In this document: positions 1 to 7,810 of the stretch, piece after piece
Numbering within the stretch: position 1 is the first letter of the stretch
Layout: each line of letters starts with the position of its first letter
Assembly: GCA_964388085.1 (NCBI GenBank)
Contig: CAYLZW010000046.1
Span: 1-27,493, forward strand
DNA length: 27,493 nucleotides
Reading direction: 5' to 3'
DNA from: CAYLZW01 sp964388085
Lineage (GTDB): Bacteria > Myxococcota > UBA727 > CAYLZW01
Program-made: the position numbers and the translations under genes
Notes under the pieces: model-generated
Database searches by the model: none
What the model was told of the DNA's origin: nothing
What the model saw: only the letters and a program-made list of their open reading frames with translations

Positions 1-316
1 TGTAGTCGGAGGTGCCGAGGAAGTGGTCCACCTCGGGCATCTCGCGCTGCAGCTCGCCGACGTAGCGCTGGGCCAGGCAGCCGGAGACGACGAGCTTCTG
101 GCCACCCTGCTTCTTCACCTCGGCCATCTCGAGGATGGCGTTCACCGACTCGACCTTCGCCTCGCCGATGAACGCGCAGGTGTTCACGACGATGGTGTCC
201 GCCTCCTCGGGCGACTCCACGATCTCGTGCCCGCCGGCGAAGGCGAGCCCGAGCATGTGCTCGGCGTCGACCCGGTTCTTGGGGCATCCCAGCGAGACGA
301 AGTGAACTTTGGACAA
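1..316 (-). CDS. rimO: RimO, ribosomal protein S12 methylthiotransferase (N-terminal part, cut by window edge)
   Basis: Radical-SAM enzyme family that adds a methylthio group to an aspartate of ribosomal protein S12. Only about 105 N-terminal residues are present; the rest lies beyond position 1. The protein opens with VSLGCPKNRVDAEHML, followed by VNTCAFIGEA and SGCLAQRY. These give the three cysteines (about C11, C47, C80) that bind the auxiliary iron-sulfur cluster in the UPF0004 domain. CPKN and NTCAFI are typical of RimO rather than MiaB. I chose a TTG start at 316 because AGGAAGG lies five bases upstream and no ATG fits the conserved N-terminus. It follows the S1-like gene on the same strand after about 50 bases, so the two may be co-transcribed as a translation-related unit. 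The radical-SAM and TRAM domains cannot be checked here. Confidence 0.9.
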   Translation of the reverse strand, partial: MSKVHFVSLGCPKNRVDAEHMLGLAFAGGHEIVESPEEADTIVVNTCAFIGEAKVESVNAILEMAEVKKQGGQKLVVSGCLAQRYVGELQREMPEVDHFLGTSDY

Positions 317-368
317 GCGAGCCTTCCTGACGAGCGAACGGAGCGAGCGGGGACGACGCCGCGCGCGG

Positions 369-2297
369 CTACTCGTCGTCGCGCTTTTCGCCGACCTGGG
401 CCTTGAGGTTCTTGAGGGCGTTGCCGAGCGCGTCGCCGAGCGTGAGGCGCTCGGACACGTTCTCCTGCTTCTCCTTGCGCTTGTACTCGTCGTAGGCGCG
501 CTTGGTGTCGCCCTCGACGACGGCGCGCACCGAGACGGTCAGCTTACGCGTGCGGCGATCGAAGCTCTTGACCTCGATCTCCTTCTCCTCGCCCATCTTC
601 ACGACCTCTTGCGCGCGGTGCGCGGCCTCGGAGGTCAGCTCGCGCAGCGGGCAGAAGGCGGTGATGCCCTCGTCGATCTGGAAGTAGGCGCCGCGGTCGA
701 CGACGCGCACCACCGGCGCCTTCATGCGAGCGCCGCGCTGGAGCTTCTTCTCCGCCTTCTCCCAGGGGTTCTCCGTCAGGCGCTTCACCGAGCAGGACAC
801 GCGCTGGCGGCCCACGTCGACGTTCATCACCACGACGTCGATCTCGTCGCCGATGGTGAGGATCTCGGAGGGGTGCCCCACGTGCTCGGTCCAGGACAGC
901 TCGCCGATGTGCACGAGGCCCTCGACGCCCTCCTCGATCTCGACGAACGCGCCGAACTCCATGAGCGAGCGGACCTTGGCCTTCGTCTTCGTGCCCTCCG
1001 GGTACTTCTCGGCGAGCACCGCGTAGGGGTTCGCCTCGAGCGCCTTGGTCGAGAGCGAGATGCGGCGGTTCGAGAAGTCGGCGTCGAGCACCTTGGCCTT
1101 CACGCGCTGCCCGATCTGGAAGCGGTGCGAGGGGTGCTTGACCCGATCCCAGCTGATCTCCGACGTGTGCACGAGGCCCTCGACGCCGTCGTCGAGCTTC
1201 ACGAAGGCGCCGAAGTCGGCGATGGCGACGATGTCACCCTCGACCTCGGAGCCGGGCTTGAGGTTCGCGCGCGCCTGGCCCCAGGGATCCGGCGTGAGCT
1301 GCTTTCGGCCGAGCTTGAGGCGCTTTTTTTCCTTGTCGGCCTGCACGACGACGACGTCGAGCTCCTGGCCGACCTTCAGCACGTCGCTGACCTTGGCCTT
1401 GTGCTCCCACGAGATGTCGCTCATGTGCATGAGACCGTCGACGCCGCCGACGTCGAGGAAGGCGCCGTAGGCGACGATGGCGCGCACGCGGGCGCGCAGC
1501 ACGTCACCCTCCTTGATGGTGCTCCACAGCTCCTCGGCGCGACGGCGGGCCTCGGCGGCGAGCCGGGCCTTACGGCTGACGACGATGTTGGCGCGCTCCA
1601 CCTCGAGCTCGGTGACGTCGAAGGCGTCGCTGGCGCCGACCACCGTGCGCTCGGCCGCGCGCGAGTGGGTCGACTGGCTGCGCGGCAGGAACGCGCGCAG
1701 CACCCACGGCGCGTCCACGTCGGTCGGGCTCTCGGCGCCGAGCGCGACGGCGTAGCCGCCCTTCACCTCGTGGATGACGACGCCCGGGACGGGCTCGCCC
1801 TCGTTGGCCGCGCGCATGACGCGCTCGAGGCCGCGCAGCTCGTTCGCCTGGTTCACCGACGCGGTCGCCACGGGCGCCTCGCCGCCCGTGCCACGCGGCG
1901 GATCGAGCAGGCGGACGTTGATCTCGGCGCCCTGCTCGGGCAGCTCGCCGCCGAACTCGTCCGGCGGGATGGCCGCGCGCACGGGCTCGTGTCCCGCCGC
2001 GCGCACCTCGACGAACACGGCCGCGTCGGTCACGGCGTCGACGACGGCGGGGTGCACGGCCTGCCAGAGCGGCGGGCCGGACAGCGCCGCGAGCTCGCCC
2101 ACGTCGAAGCGCGGCGGGGACATATCGGCCATGCCCCTCGTCGAGCGCGGCGGCCCGCGTCGAGCGCCGCCGCCACTACCGCCGCCGCCGCCCCCGCGCT
2201 TGCGGCGCTTTCGCTTGGGCGCGCCCGACGTCGGCGTTCCGGTGCCTTCGCCCTGTCCCTCGGGGGACGAGGTCTCCATCGCTGCGTCGCTCGACAT
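369..2297 (-). CDS. Ribosomal protein S1-like RNA-binding protein with six S1 domains
   Basis: 642 residues. Four clear tandem S1 (OB-fold) domains start near residues 263, 350, 433 and 520, each with the V.A...YGAF/FGAF..L..GV.GL.H.S..SW pattern. Two diverged S1-like units precede them (about 75-155 and 165-245; the second ends in IVVSRKAR, typical at this place in bacterial S1). Six domains in this order match bacterial ribosomal protein S1, which binds mRNA on the 30S subunit. Unusual is a basic, Gly-rich N-terminal tail (residues 28-55, KRKRRKRG then poly-Gly), absent from E. coli S1 and probably an RNA contact. ATG 2297 was chosen because GAGG lies seven bases upstream; a longer frame to 2381 lacks such a site. 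The fourth clear domain (GAYFQIDEG) is the most diverged. It could be the main S1 or an accessory paralogue; the window cannot tell. Confidence 0.88.
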   Translation of the reverse strand: MSSDAAMETSSPEGQGEGTGTPTSGAPKRKRRKRGGGGGGSGGGARRGPPRSTRGMADMSPPRFDVGELAALSGPPLWQAVHPAVVDAVTDAAVFVEVRAAGHEPVRAAIPPDEFGGELPEQGAEINVRLLDPPRGTGGEAPVATASVNQANELRGLERVMRAANEGEPVPGVVIHEVKGGYAVALGAESPTDVDAPWVLRAFLPRSQSTHSRAAERTVVGASDAFDVTELEVERANIVVSRKARLAAEARRRAEELWSTIKEGDVLRARVRAIVAYGAFLDVGGVDGLMHMSDISWEHKAKVSDVLKVGQELDVVVVQADKEKKRLKLGRKQLTPDPWGQARANLKPGSEVEGDIVAIADFGAFVKLDDGVEGLVHTSEISWDRVKHPSHRFQIGQRVKAKVLDADFSNRRISLSTKALEANPYAVLAEKYPEGTKTKAKVRSLMEFGAFVEIEEGVEGLVHIGELSWTEHVGHPSEILTIGDEIDVVVMNVDVGRQRVSCSVKRLTENPWEKAEKKLQRGARMKAPVVRVVDRGAYFQIDEGITAFCPLRELTSEAAHRAQEVVKMGEEKEIEVKSFDRRTRKLTVSVRAVVEGDTKRAYDEYKRKEKQENVSERLTLGDALGNALKNLKAQVGEKRDDE

Positions 2298-2562
2298 CGG
2301 TGTCCTCGGTGGCCTGTGCTGCACAGGGCTTCTCACGGGCGACCCCACGCCGCGACGCTCCTTGTGAGCGACGCGGCGCACGGGCCGGAAGTTTTATGGT
2401 CGCGCACGACCACGAAGGGTGCTCTCGGCCGGCGTCGGCCGGCGGTAGGGAACGGGTTCGGTCGTGGATCCGCGCCCTTGGCCTGTCAATGCGGGGTCCG
2501 CCAGCAGCTCGCGGCGTGCGTCGAGCCTGTTCACGGCACCCGCGTGTTGCTACCTAGCGCCC
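2298..2562. promoter_or_regulatory. Divergent intergenic region between S1-like gene and queD
   Basis: About 265 bases between two genes read away from each other, so promoters for both should lie here. I see a 6-bp inverted repeat with a 4-base loop at 2397-2412 (TGGTCG/CGACCA), next to an AT-rich patch (GTTTTATGG), and a perfect 10-bp tandem direct repeat at 2425-2444 (TCGGCCGGCG twice). No convincing -35/-10 pair could be assigned. Confidence 0.4.
2425..2444. repeat. 10-bp tandem direct repeat, two copies
   Basis: TCGGCCGGCG occurs twice head to tail in the divergent region upstream of queD and the S1-like gene. Each copy contains the palindrome CGGCCG, so it could be a paired protein-binding site or chance in GC-rich DNA. 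Confidence 0.6.
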
Positions 2563-2940
2563 ATGGCCGCTGTGCGCATGTGCGAGATCGAGAAGACGTT
2601 CACCTTCGAGGCCGCCCATCGGCTCCCGAAGCTCCCGCCGGAGCACAAGTGCCACCGGCTGCATGGACATAGCTTCCGCGTCATCGTGCGCGTGAAGGGT
2701 CCGCTCGATCCCGAGCTCGGCTGGGTCGTCGACTTCGCCCGCGTCGAGGACGCCTGGCGGCCGCTGTTCGACCAGCTCGACCACCGCTGCCTGAACGACG
2801 TGTCCGGCCTCGAGAACCCCACGAGCGAGATGTTGGCCGCCTGGATCCTGGAGCGCTTCGCCGTCCCGGGCACGGAGGTGACCTCCGTGTACGTCGCGGA
2901 GACCTGCCGCTCCGCGTGCACGGTGTACGCGGGGACGTGA
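2563..2940 (+). CDS. queD: QueD, 6-carboxytetrahydropterin synthase (PTPS family)
   Basis: 125 residues, the usual size for the family, which converts dihydroneopterin triphosphate to 6-carboxytetrahydropterin in queuosine and other deazapurine pathways. Zinc ligands are H19 (EAAHRLP), H34 and H36 (LHGHS). The catalytic cysteine is C30 (KCHRLHGH), with D73-H74 (LDHRCLND) and E113 (AETCRSAC) also in place. The PTSE motif at 87-89 is conserved. The C-xxx-HGH spacing and ETC..AC end fit QueD rather than eukaryotic PTPS. Start ATG 2563 is preferred; ATG 2578 is possible and neither has a clear ribosome site. QueC, QueE and QueF are not in the window, so it sits apart from its pathway. Confidence 0.9.
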   Translation: MAAVRMCEIEKTFTFEAAHRLPKLPPEHKCHRLHGHSFRVIVRVKGPLDPELGWVVDFARVEDAWRPLFDQLDHRCLNDVSGLENPTSEMLAAWILERFAVPGTEVTSVYVAETCRSACTVYAGT

Positions 2941-2994
2941 GACGACGGCGACGAGGCCTGCGTCGTCCGGGAGCCGGTCGCGGCCTGTTCGGGC

Positions 2995-4830
2995 TCACCT
3001 CGTGAAGTCGCAGCTGCCGCCCGCGCACCCGTCCGGCACCGCGACGCGCGGCGCTCCGTCGAGCGTGGCCCGCAGGAACGTGCGGATCTGCGCGCGCGCC
3101 GCGTCGCCGGCCGGGGTGTCGCGGGCCGCGAACCCGTGCGCGTCGAGCAGCCCCGTCCCGTCGACGCGGAATTGCGTGAGGCCGGTAGCGTTCTCGAGCG
3201 GCCCCGGGCTCTTCGCGAGGCCGGGGACCGGCGCGAGCACCTCGCCGACCTGCGTCGCGCCGAGCGCCGCCGCGAGCAGCTCGGTGCCCTGGTTCGGCAG
3301 CACGCGGTCGCCCATGCTCTCCTGCAACAGGCACACGGGCGCGTCGTGCTCGAGCGCGTCGGCCCACACGGCCGGGTCCACGTCGTCCCACAAGCCCTGG
3401 CTGATGGCGAGCGCGTGCTGCCGGTCGAGCGGCGAGTCATAGCCGACGAGGTACTCGTCGGCGAACAGCGTGAAGAGCCCGGACTCGGGCACGATGTGCG
3501 TCCAGCCCGCGCCCGGCACGTTCAGCACGGCCGCGTCGACGTCGTCGACGAGCGCGTACACGCCGCCGAGGGTGCCGCCGAGCGAGCCGCCGGTCCACAC
3601 GAGCGGGGCCGTCGTGCTCGGGCGCCGGCCCGCGGCCGGGTTCGGCACGTCGCCGAGGAGCGGCGCCGAGAGAGCGTCCCCGAGCGGGCCGAAGAGCGCG
3701 CGGCGGACCCCGACGGCGTCCGCCAACCCCTGCGCGAGCCGGGCCGTCGACACGTCGACCCCGCTGAACATCCGCGCGAGGCCGTCGAAGGTGTCGAACA
3801 GGTCGGCGTTGCTCCAGCCGTGCAGCGTGACGGCGACCTTCGCGAAGCCCTCGGCGGCGACGCCCTCGTCGAAGGCGACGTCGCGGAAGTCACCGAGCAC
3901 GCCGTGGCCGTACATCGACACCGGATAGTCGCCCTGCCCGCGCGGCAGCACGACGCGGAAGCGCACGTCGGCGGTCTCGCTGGCGACCGGCGCCCCGTCG
4001 TCGTCGAGCGTCCAGGCGCGCTCGGGCGGCGCGAACAACGGCATCGCGAGCAGCCGCCCCTCCACCGTCGCCGCGCGCGCGTCGTCGTGGAGCTCCACGT
4101 CGTCGATGACGACCTCCGCCGCCGGCGCCGCCCGCCGCGCGCCCTCGGCCATCGCGAGCACGCGCGTCGTGACGTCGGCGCGAGAGCGGGTCGTGAGCTC
4201 CCATACGCGCGCCAGCGTCGACACGTCGATCCCCGCGCGCGCGAGCGCCGCCCTCGTGGGGGCGTGATAGGCGATCAGCTCGGCCTCGGCCTGGGAGGCG
4301 GCCCCGACGCGCCCGAGCGCGAGCAGCGACTCTCTCGTCGAGGGCACGACGTCGTCCACGGCGACCACGTGGTCGGTGCCGGCGGCGAGCGGTCTGCGCG
4401 GCCACAGCAGCACCAGCGTCTCGTCGCCCTCCGTGAACAGGCGCGCGTGCGTCCTCACGATCCGCCCGCTCGGCGCCTCCACGACGCGAACGGCGGCCTC
4501 GAGCGCCTCGCGGGACGGCGGCGCCCCGGCGATGCCGAACAGCAGCGGCGACACGCGAGAGAAGCCGTCGGCGCGCCAGAGCGGCGCGGGGTCGTCGTCG
4601 AGCGGAAGCGCCCGAGCCTCGACGGCGAGGCGGAGCCCGGTCGCGGTGCTCGCGTCGAGCCGCGTGAAGGTGTTCGACGGCCAGGGCAGCAGGCAGCGGA
4701 TCTCCTCGGGATCGCCGCAGGTCGCCGTCCTCGGTGCGCGCGTGCCCTCTACGCGCTCGACGGCGCTGAACAGGCAGCCCGCGCTGCCTGTGAGCACGAC
4801 GAGGAGGGCGAAGGGAAGCCGGCGCACCAC
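2995..4830 (-). CDS. Secreted lipoprotein with alpha/beta-hydrolase fold
   Basis: 611 residues. The N-terminus (VRRLPFALLVVLTGSAGC) is a lipoprotein signal with the lipidated cysteine at C19, so the protein is exported and membrane-anchored. The second half is an alpha/beta hydrolase: MYGHGVLGDF (307-315) gives the HG oxyanion turn, WTGGSLGGTLGG holds the nucleophile S416, and the likely acid and base are D508 (MGDRVLPNQGT) and H565 (LDAHGF). The first half, with a CLLPWPSNTF stretch and an Ig-like feel, has no function I recognise. The architecture resembles large secreted bacterial esterases/lipases. Start is GTG 4830, nine bases after GGGAGG; GTG 4827 is equally possible. It converges on queD and diverges from the Zn-ribbon gene. 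The substrate is unknown. Confidence 0.75.
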   Translation of the reverse strand: MVRRLPFALLVVLTGSAGCLFSAVERVEGTRAPRTATCGDPEEIRCLLPWPSNTFTRLDASTATGLRLAVEARALPLDDDPAPLWRADGFSRVSPLLFGIAGAPPSREALEAAVRVVEAPSGRIVRTHARLFTEGDETLVLLWPRRPLAAGTDHVVAVDDVVPSTRESLLALGRVGAASQAEAELIAYHAPTRAALARAGIDVSTLARVWELTTRSRADVTTRVLAMAEGARRAAPAAEVVIDDVELHDDARAATVEGRLLAMPLFAPPERAWTLDDDGAPVASETADVRFRVVLPRGQGDYPVSMYGHGVLGDFRDVAFDEGVAAEGFAKVAVTLHGWSNADLFDTFDGLARMFSGVDVSTARLAQGLADAVGVRRALFGPLGDALSAPLLGDVPNPAAGRRPSTTAPLVWTGGSLGGTLGGVYALVDDVDAAVLNVPGAGWTHIVPESGLFTLFADEYLVGYDSPLDRQHALAISQGLWDDVDPAVWADALEHDAPVCLLQESMGDRVLPNQGTELLAAALGATQVGEVLAPVPGLAKSPGPLENATGLTQFRVDGTGLLDAHGFAARDTPAGDAARAQIRTFLRATLDGAPRVAVPDGCAGGSCDFTR

Positions 4831-5045
4831 GCGAGCATACCTCCCGAACCGGCAGGAGATCGCCTGCTCGGTGCCCTCGTAGGCGCGGTCCGAGACCTGA
4901 GCCGTTCGTCCCCTGTGCGCGAGGGCCGTCTCGACGAAACGCGACGACGCTGCCTCCCGAGGAGCCCCGCAAGGAACAGGTCACCGCAAACATGCAGCCG
5001 GGCCGGATCCCGCGCTAGGCTGGCCGCCTTGACGGAGGTCCTTCG
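4831..5045. promoter_or_regulatory. Divergent intergenic region upstream of hydrolase lipoprotein and Zn-ribbon/TPR gene
   Basis: 215 bases between divergent genes. The only sites I can support are the ribosome sites at its ends: GGGAGG for the leftward hydrolase and GGAGGT, six bases before ATG 5046, for the rightward gene. No promoter hexamers are convincing. Confidence 0.4.
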
Positions 5046-7805
5046 ATGCGGATCGACTGCGAACAGTGTGGCGCGGCATACGCCATCGACGACTCGCTCA
5101 TCTCGGAGCGAGGCGTCCGCGCCCAATGCCCAAAGTGCGGCGCGCAGAAGGTCGTAAAGAAGGACGCTGCCGCCCCGGCGCTCGCCGCCGCGAGCCCCTT
5201 CCCTCCGCCCGCGGGTGGATCGCCCTTCGGCGGCGCCCCGACCGGGTCGCCCTTCGGCGGCGCCCCGGCAGGGTCACCCTTCGCTCCGGCGCCTCCCCCC
5301 GCCGGCAGCCCCTTCGCCGCGGCGCCGAGCGCGTCTCCCTTTGGTGCAGCGGGCGGGAGCCCCGCCGGCGGCAACCCCTTCGCCGCGCCCGCCGATCCGT
5401 TCGCCGCCGTGCCCACGGGCCCCGCGTTTGGCGGCGCGGCGCCGGCGAGCCCCTTCGCGGCCGACGCCGATCCGTTCGCGGCCGCGCCCAGCGCTCCGCC
5501 CGCGGGCGTCGATCCCTTCGGCAGCGCGCCACCCCCCGCGCCGGCGGCTGCCTCCGACGACCCCTTCGCCAACCTTGGTGTCGGCGGCGGCATCGGCGGC
5601 GCTGACGACGACGATCCGTTCGCGAACATCGACGCTGGCCCCGCCGGCGCGCCGGAGGCGGAGCTCGCCTCGCCCTGGCAGGTCCGCGCGCGCGGCGGCG
5701 AATTGCAGACGAACGTGCCGCTCGCCGACGTGCGCGAGATGTTGCGCACGGGCAGACTCGGCCCGAGCGACGAGGCCGGTCCCATGAGCGGCTCGCTGCA
5801 GCGCGTCGCCGACAACCCCGTCCTCGCCGTCAGCCTGCCGAAGACCAACGTCACGCGACGCGCGCAAGGCGCGAGCGCGGCCGGCGGCGGCTTCCCGAAG
5901 CCCATCGCGGCCGTCCTCGTCGTGGGCGTCCTGCTGGGCGGCGCCTACGGCGTGTGGAAGGTGCTGCCCGCCGGCATCTTCCAGTCGGACAACGAGACGG
6001 GCGTGAACCCCTTCCGCCGCGCCAAGTCGCAGTGGAGCCTGCAGTTCCCCGACGTCGACGGCACGAGCCAGGAGCACGTCGTCGAGGGCAAGAAGCACAT
6101 GCGCACCGACACCGCGGCCGGCTACCGCACCGCCGACGAGCACTTCCGCATGGCGCTCCTGCTCGACGTCAGCAACGTGAACGCCATCGCCGGCTACGTC
6201 GAGAACTTCGCGCAGCTGCCGAACGTGAAGGCGGACCCGGACGGCGTGATGCTCGCCTTCGACGGCATCGAGTGGGCGCTGAAAAAAGACCCCGAGAACG
6301 CGTCGCTCATGCGCGCGCACGGCGCCTTGAAGCTCGCCATCGGCGAGGTCGACGACGCGCAGCGGGTGCTGGTGCAGGCGCAGCGCCTCGCGCCGGACGA
6401 CGCCACCACCAAGCTCTTGCTGGCGCGCACGCACCTCGACCGCAACGTCAACGACGCGCTCGCGCTCGTGAAGGTCGTGCAGGCGAAGGATCCGGAGCTG
6501 AAGCAGACGCTGCTCGTCGCCGGCTCGGCGGAGCGGCGCCTCGGCAACTTCCGCGAGGCGCGCGAGCTCTTGCAACAGCGCCTTTTGGCCGATCCGGCGA
6601 ACGTGGCGGCGCTCAAGGAGATGTCGCGCCTCGAGCTCGACCTCGGCAACGGCAAGGCCGCCGTCGGCTGGCTCGACAAGCTGCTCGAGGCCGAGCAGAA
6701 GGACGTCGACGCGCACCTGACGCGCGCCAAGGTCACCTACCAGACCCTCGGCGATCTCAAGGCGGCCGACGGGCAGCTCCAGTTCGTCATCAACGAGTAC
6801 GAGAAGGTCGCCGGCGACCTGCTGCTGCCGGTCCTCGTGCACGCGGCCTTCGTAAAGGCGGAGCTCGGTGACGTCGACGCCGCGCTGGCGCTGGCGGAGC
6901 GCGCGCGGACGCAGAACGGCGGCTACGCGCCGGCGCACTACGTCCTCGGCCGCGTGTACCAGGCGCAGAAGCGATTCGACCTCGCCAAGCAGAGCCTCGA
7001 GACCGCGGTCCAGCAGGTGAAGGCGAGCGCCCCGCTCTACGAGCCGCTCGTGCGCACGCAGCTCGCCGACGTGCTCGCGGCCCAGGGCAACTCCGACGGC
7101 GCCGTGCGCGAGCTCTCCCGCGTCATCGAGTACGCGCCGCGCGGCCTGCGCGGCTACTTCGCGCTCGCCGCCGTGCACATGCGCGCCGATCGCACAGGGC
7201 CCGCCTTCACGGTCATGCGCAAGGCGCTCGACGTCGATCCGCGCCAGGACGCCGAGCGTCCGTCCCTCACCGACTTCCCGTCGTCGCCTCGTGACCTGAT
7301 CGCCTACGCGGACGCCTTCGCCGGCGCCAAGGCGCCCGAGCCCGACGTCCCGCTGAAGCTCGCCACCGAGGGCATCGTCCGCTACCACGCCGGCCAGCGC
7401 GACAAGGCGCGCGCGCTCTTCACGCGCTCCATCAAGGAAGATCGCTACAACCACCCGGCGCTGCTCTACCTCTCGGTCATGGACTTCGAAGAGGGCCGCC
7501 CCGCCGGCGTCGAGAAGCGCCTCGAGAAGGCCGAGCGGACGACGGCGGGCAACCACACCATCACGCAGCTCTACCTCGCGCGCGCGGAGCTCGCCGGTGG
7601 CGATCTCGCCGACGCGCAGAAGCGCCTGGTCGCCATCCTCGACAACGAGCCGACGCTCGTGCAGGCCAAGTTCACGCTCGGCCAGAGCAAGCTGAAGGAG
7701 GGCAAGAAGGAAGAGGCGCTGACCCTCTGGCGCGCCATCGTCGAGGACGCGCCGGACTATCTGCCTGTGAAGAGGGCCATCGCCGACCTGCGCGCCGGAG
7801 ACTGA
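5046..7805 (+). CDS. Zn-ribbon / GYF-like / single-pass membrane / TPR protein (GltJ-like N-terminus)
   Basis: 919 residues. Order: an MJ0042-type zinc ribbon at 1-35 (C5, C8, C28, C31); a long disordered Pro/Ala/Gly linker (41-205) carrying repeated SPF or DPF tripeptides, including two 9-residue SPFGGAP(T/A)G repeats; a GYF_2-like domain at about 208-265 (SPWQVRARGG...PLADVREMLRTGRL); one membrane helix at about 286-306; then TPR repeats from about 350 to the end. Zn-ribbon, GYF and membrane helix in this order match GltJ/AgmX of the Myxococcus gliding machine, whose cytoplasmic Zn-ribbon senses MglA. GltJ ends in TonB-type domains, whereas this protein ends in a large TPR solenoid, probably periplasmic. 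Start ATG 5046 has GGAGGT six bases upstream. It is likely an inner-membrane adaptor; the role in motility is inference. Confidence 0.8.
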   Translation: MRIDCEQCGAAYAIDDSLISERGVRAQCPKCGAQKVVKKDAAAPALAAASPFPPPAGGSPFGGAPTGSPFGGAPAGSPFAPAPPPAGSPFAAAPSASPFGAAGGSPAGGNPFAAPADPFAAVPTGPAFGGAAPASPFAADADPFAAAPSAPPAGVDPFGSAPPPAPAAASDDPFANLGVGGGIGGADDDDPFANIDAGPAGAPEAELASPWQVRARGGELQTNVPLADVREMLRTGRLGPSDEAGPMSGSLQRVADNPVLAVSLPKTNVTRRAQGASAAGGGFPKPIAAVLVVGVLLGGAYGVWKVLPAGIFQSDNETGVNPFRRAKSQWSLQFPDVDGTSQEHVVEGKKHMRTDTAAGYRTADEHFRMALLLDVSNVNAIAGYVENFAQLPNVKADPDGVMLAFDGIEWALKKDPENASLMRAHGALKLAIGEVDDAQRVLVQAQRLAPDDATTKLLLARTHLDRNVNDALALVKVVQAKDPELKQTLLVAGSAERRLGNFREARELLQQRLLADPANVAALKEMSRLELDLGNGKAAVGWLDKLLEAEQKDVDAHLTRAKVTYQTLGDLKAADGQLQFVINEYEKVAGDLLLPVLVHAAFVKAELGDVDAALALAERARTQNGGYAPAHYVLGRVYQAQKRFDLAKQSLETAVQQVKASAPLYEPLVRTQLADVLAAQGNSDGAVRELSRVIEYAPRGLRGYFALAAVHMRADRTGPAFTVMRKALDVDPRQDAERPSLTDFPSSPRDLIAYADAFAGAKAPEPDVPLKLATEGIVRYHAGQRDKARALFTRSIKEDRYNHPALLYLSVMDFEEGRPAGVEKRLEKAERTTAGNHTITQLYLARAELAGGDLADAQKRLVAILDNEPTLVQAKFTLGQSKLKEGKKEEALTLWRAIVEDAPDYLPVKRAIADLRAGD
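5220..5273. repeat. 27-bp tandem repeat in coding sequence, two copies plus a partial third
   Basis: Two near-identical 27-bp units (5220-5246 and 5247-5273) encode SPFGGAPTG and SPFGGAPAG; a degraded third starts at 5274. They lie in the disordered linker of the Zn-ribbon/TPR protein and keep the reading frame. Confidence 0.85.
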
Positions 7806-7810
7806 CCGCC

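Noticed and set aside
1321..1335. Run of seven T (A7 on the coding strand) in the S1-like gene as a programmed frameshift site
   Set aside because: It encodes KEKK within an intact, well-conserved S1 linker; the alternative frames lead to no meaningful protein.
309..2672. 787-codon open frame on the plus strand antisense to the S1-like gene
   Set aside because: High GC leaves antisense frames open; the product is a Leu/Arg/Val/Asp/His-rich shadow while the minus strand has clear S1 domains.
2940..2968. Inverted repeat GACGACG/CGTCGTC after queD as a terminator
   Set aside because: Seven-base arms with a 13-base loop, simple GAC repeats common in this DNA, and no T-run.
3136..5157. 673-codon plus-strand frame opposite the hydrolase lipoprotein
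   Set aside because: It runs through the Zn-ribbon gene's start region and has no motifs; the opposite strand has a signal peptide and catalytic triad.
5274..7556. 760-codon minus-strand frame opposite the TPR gene
   Set aside because: Shadow of the Zn-ribbon/GYF/TPR protein; no motifs or ribosome site.
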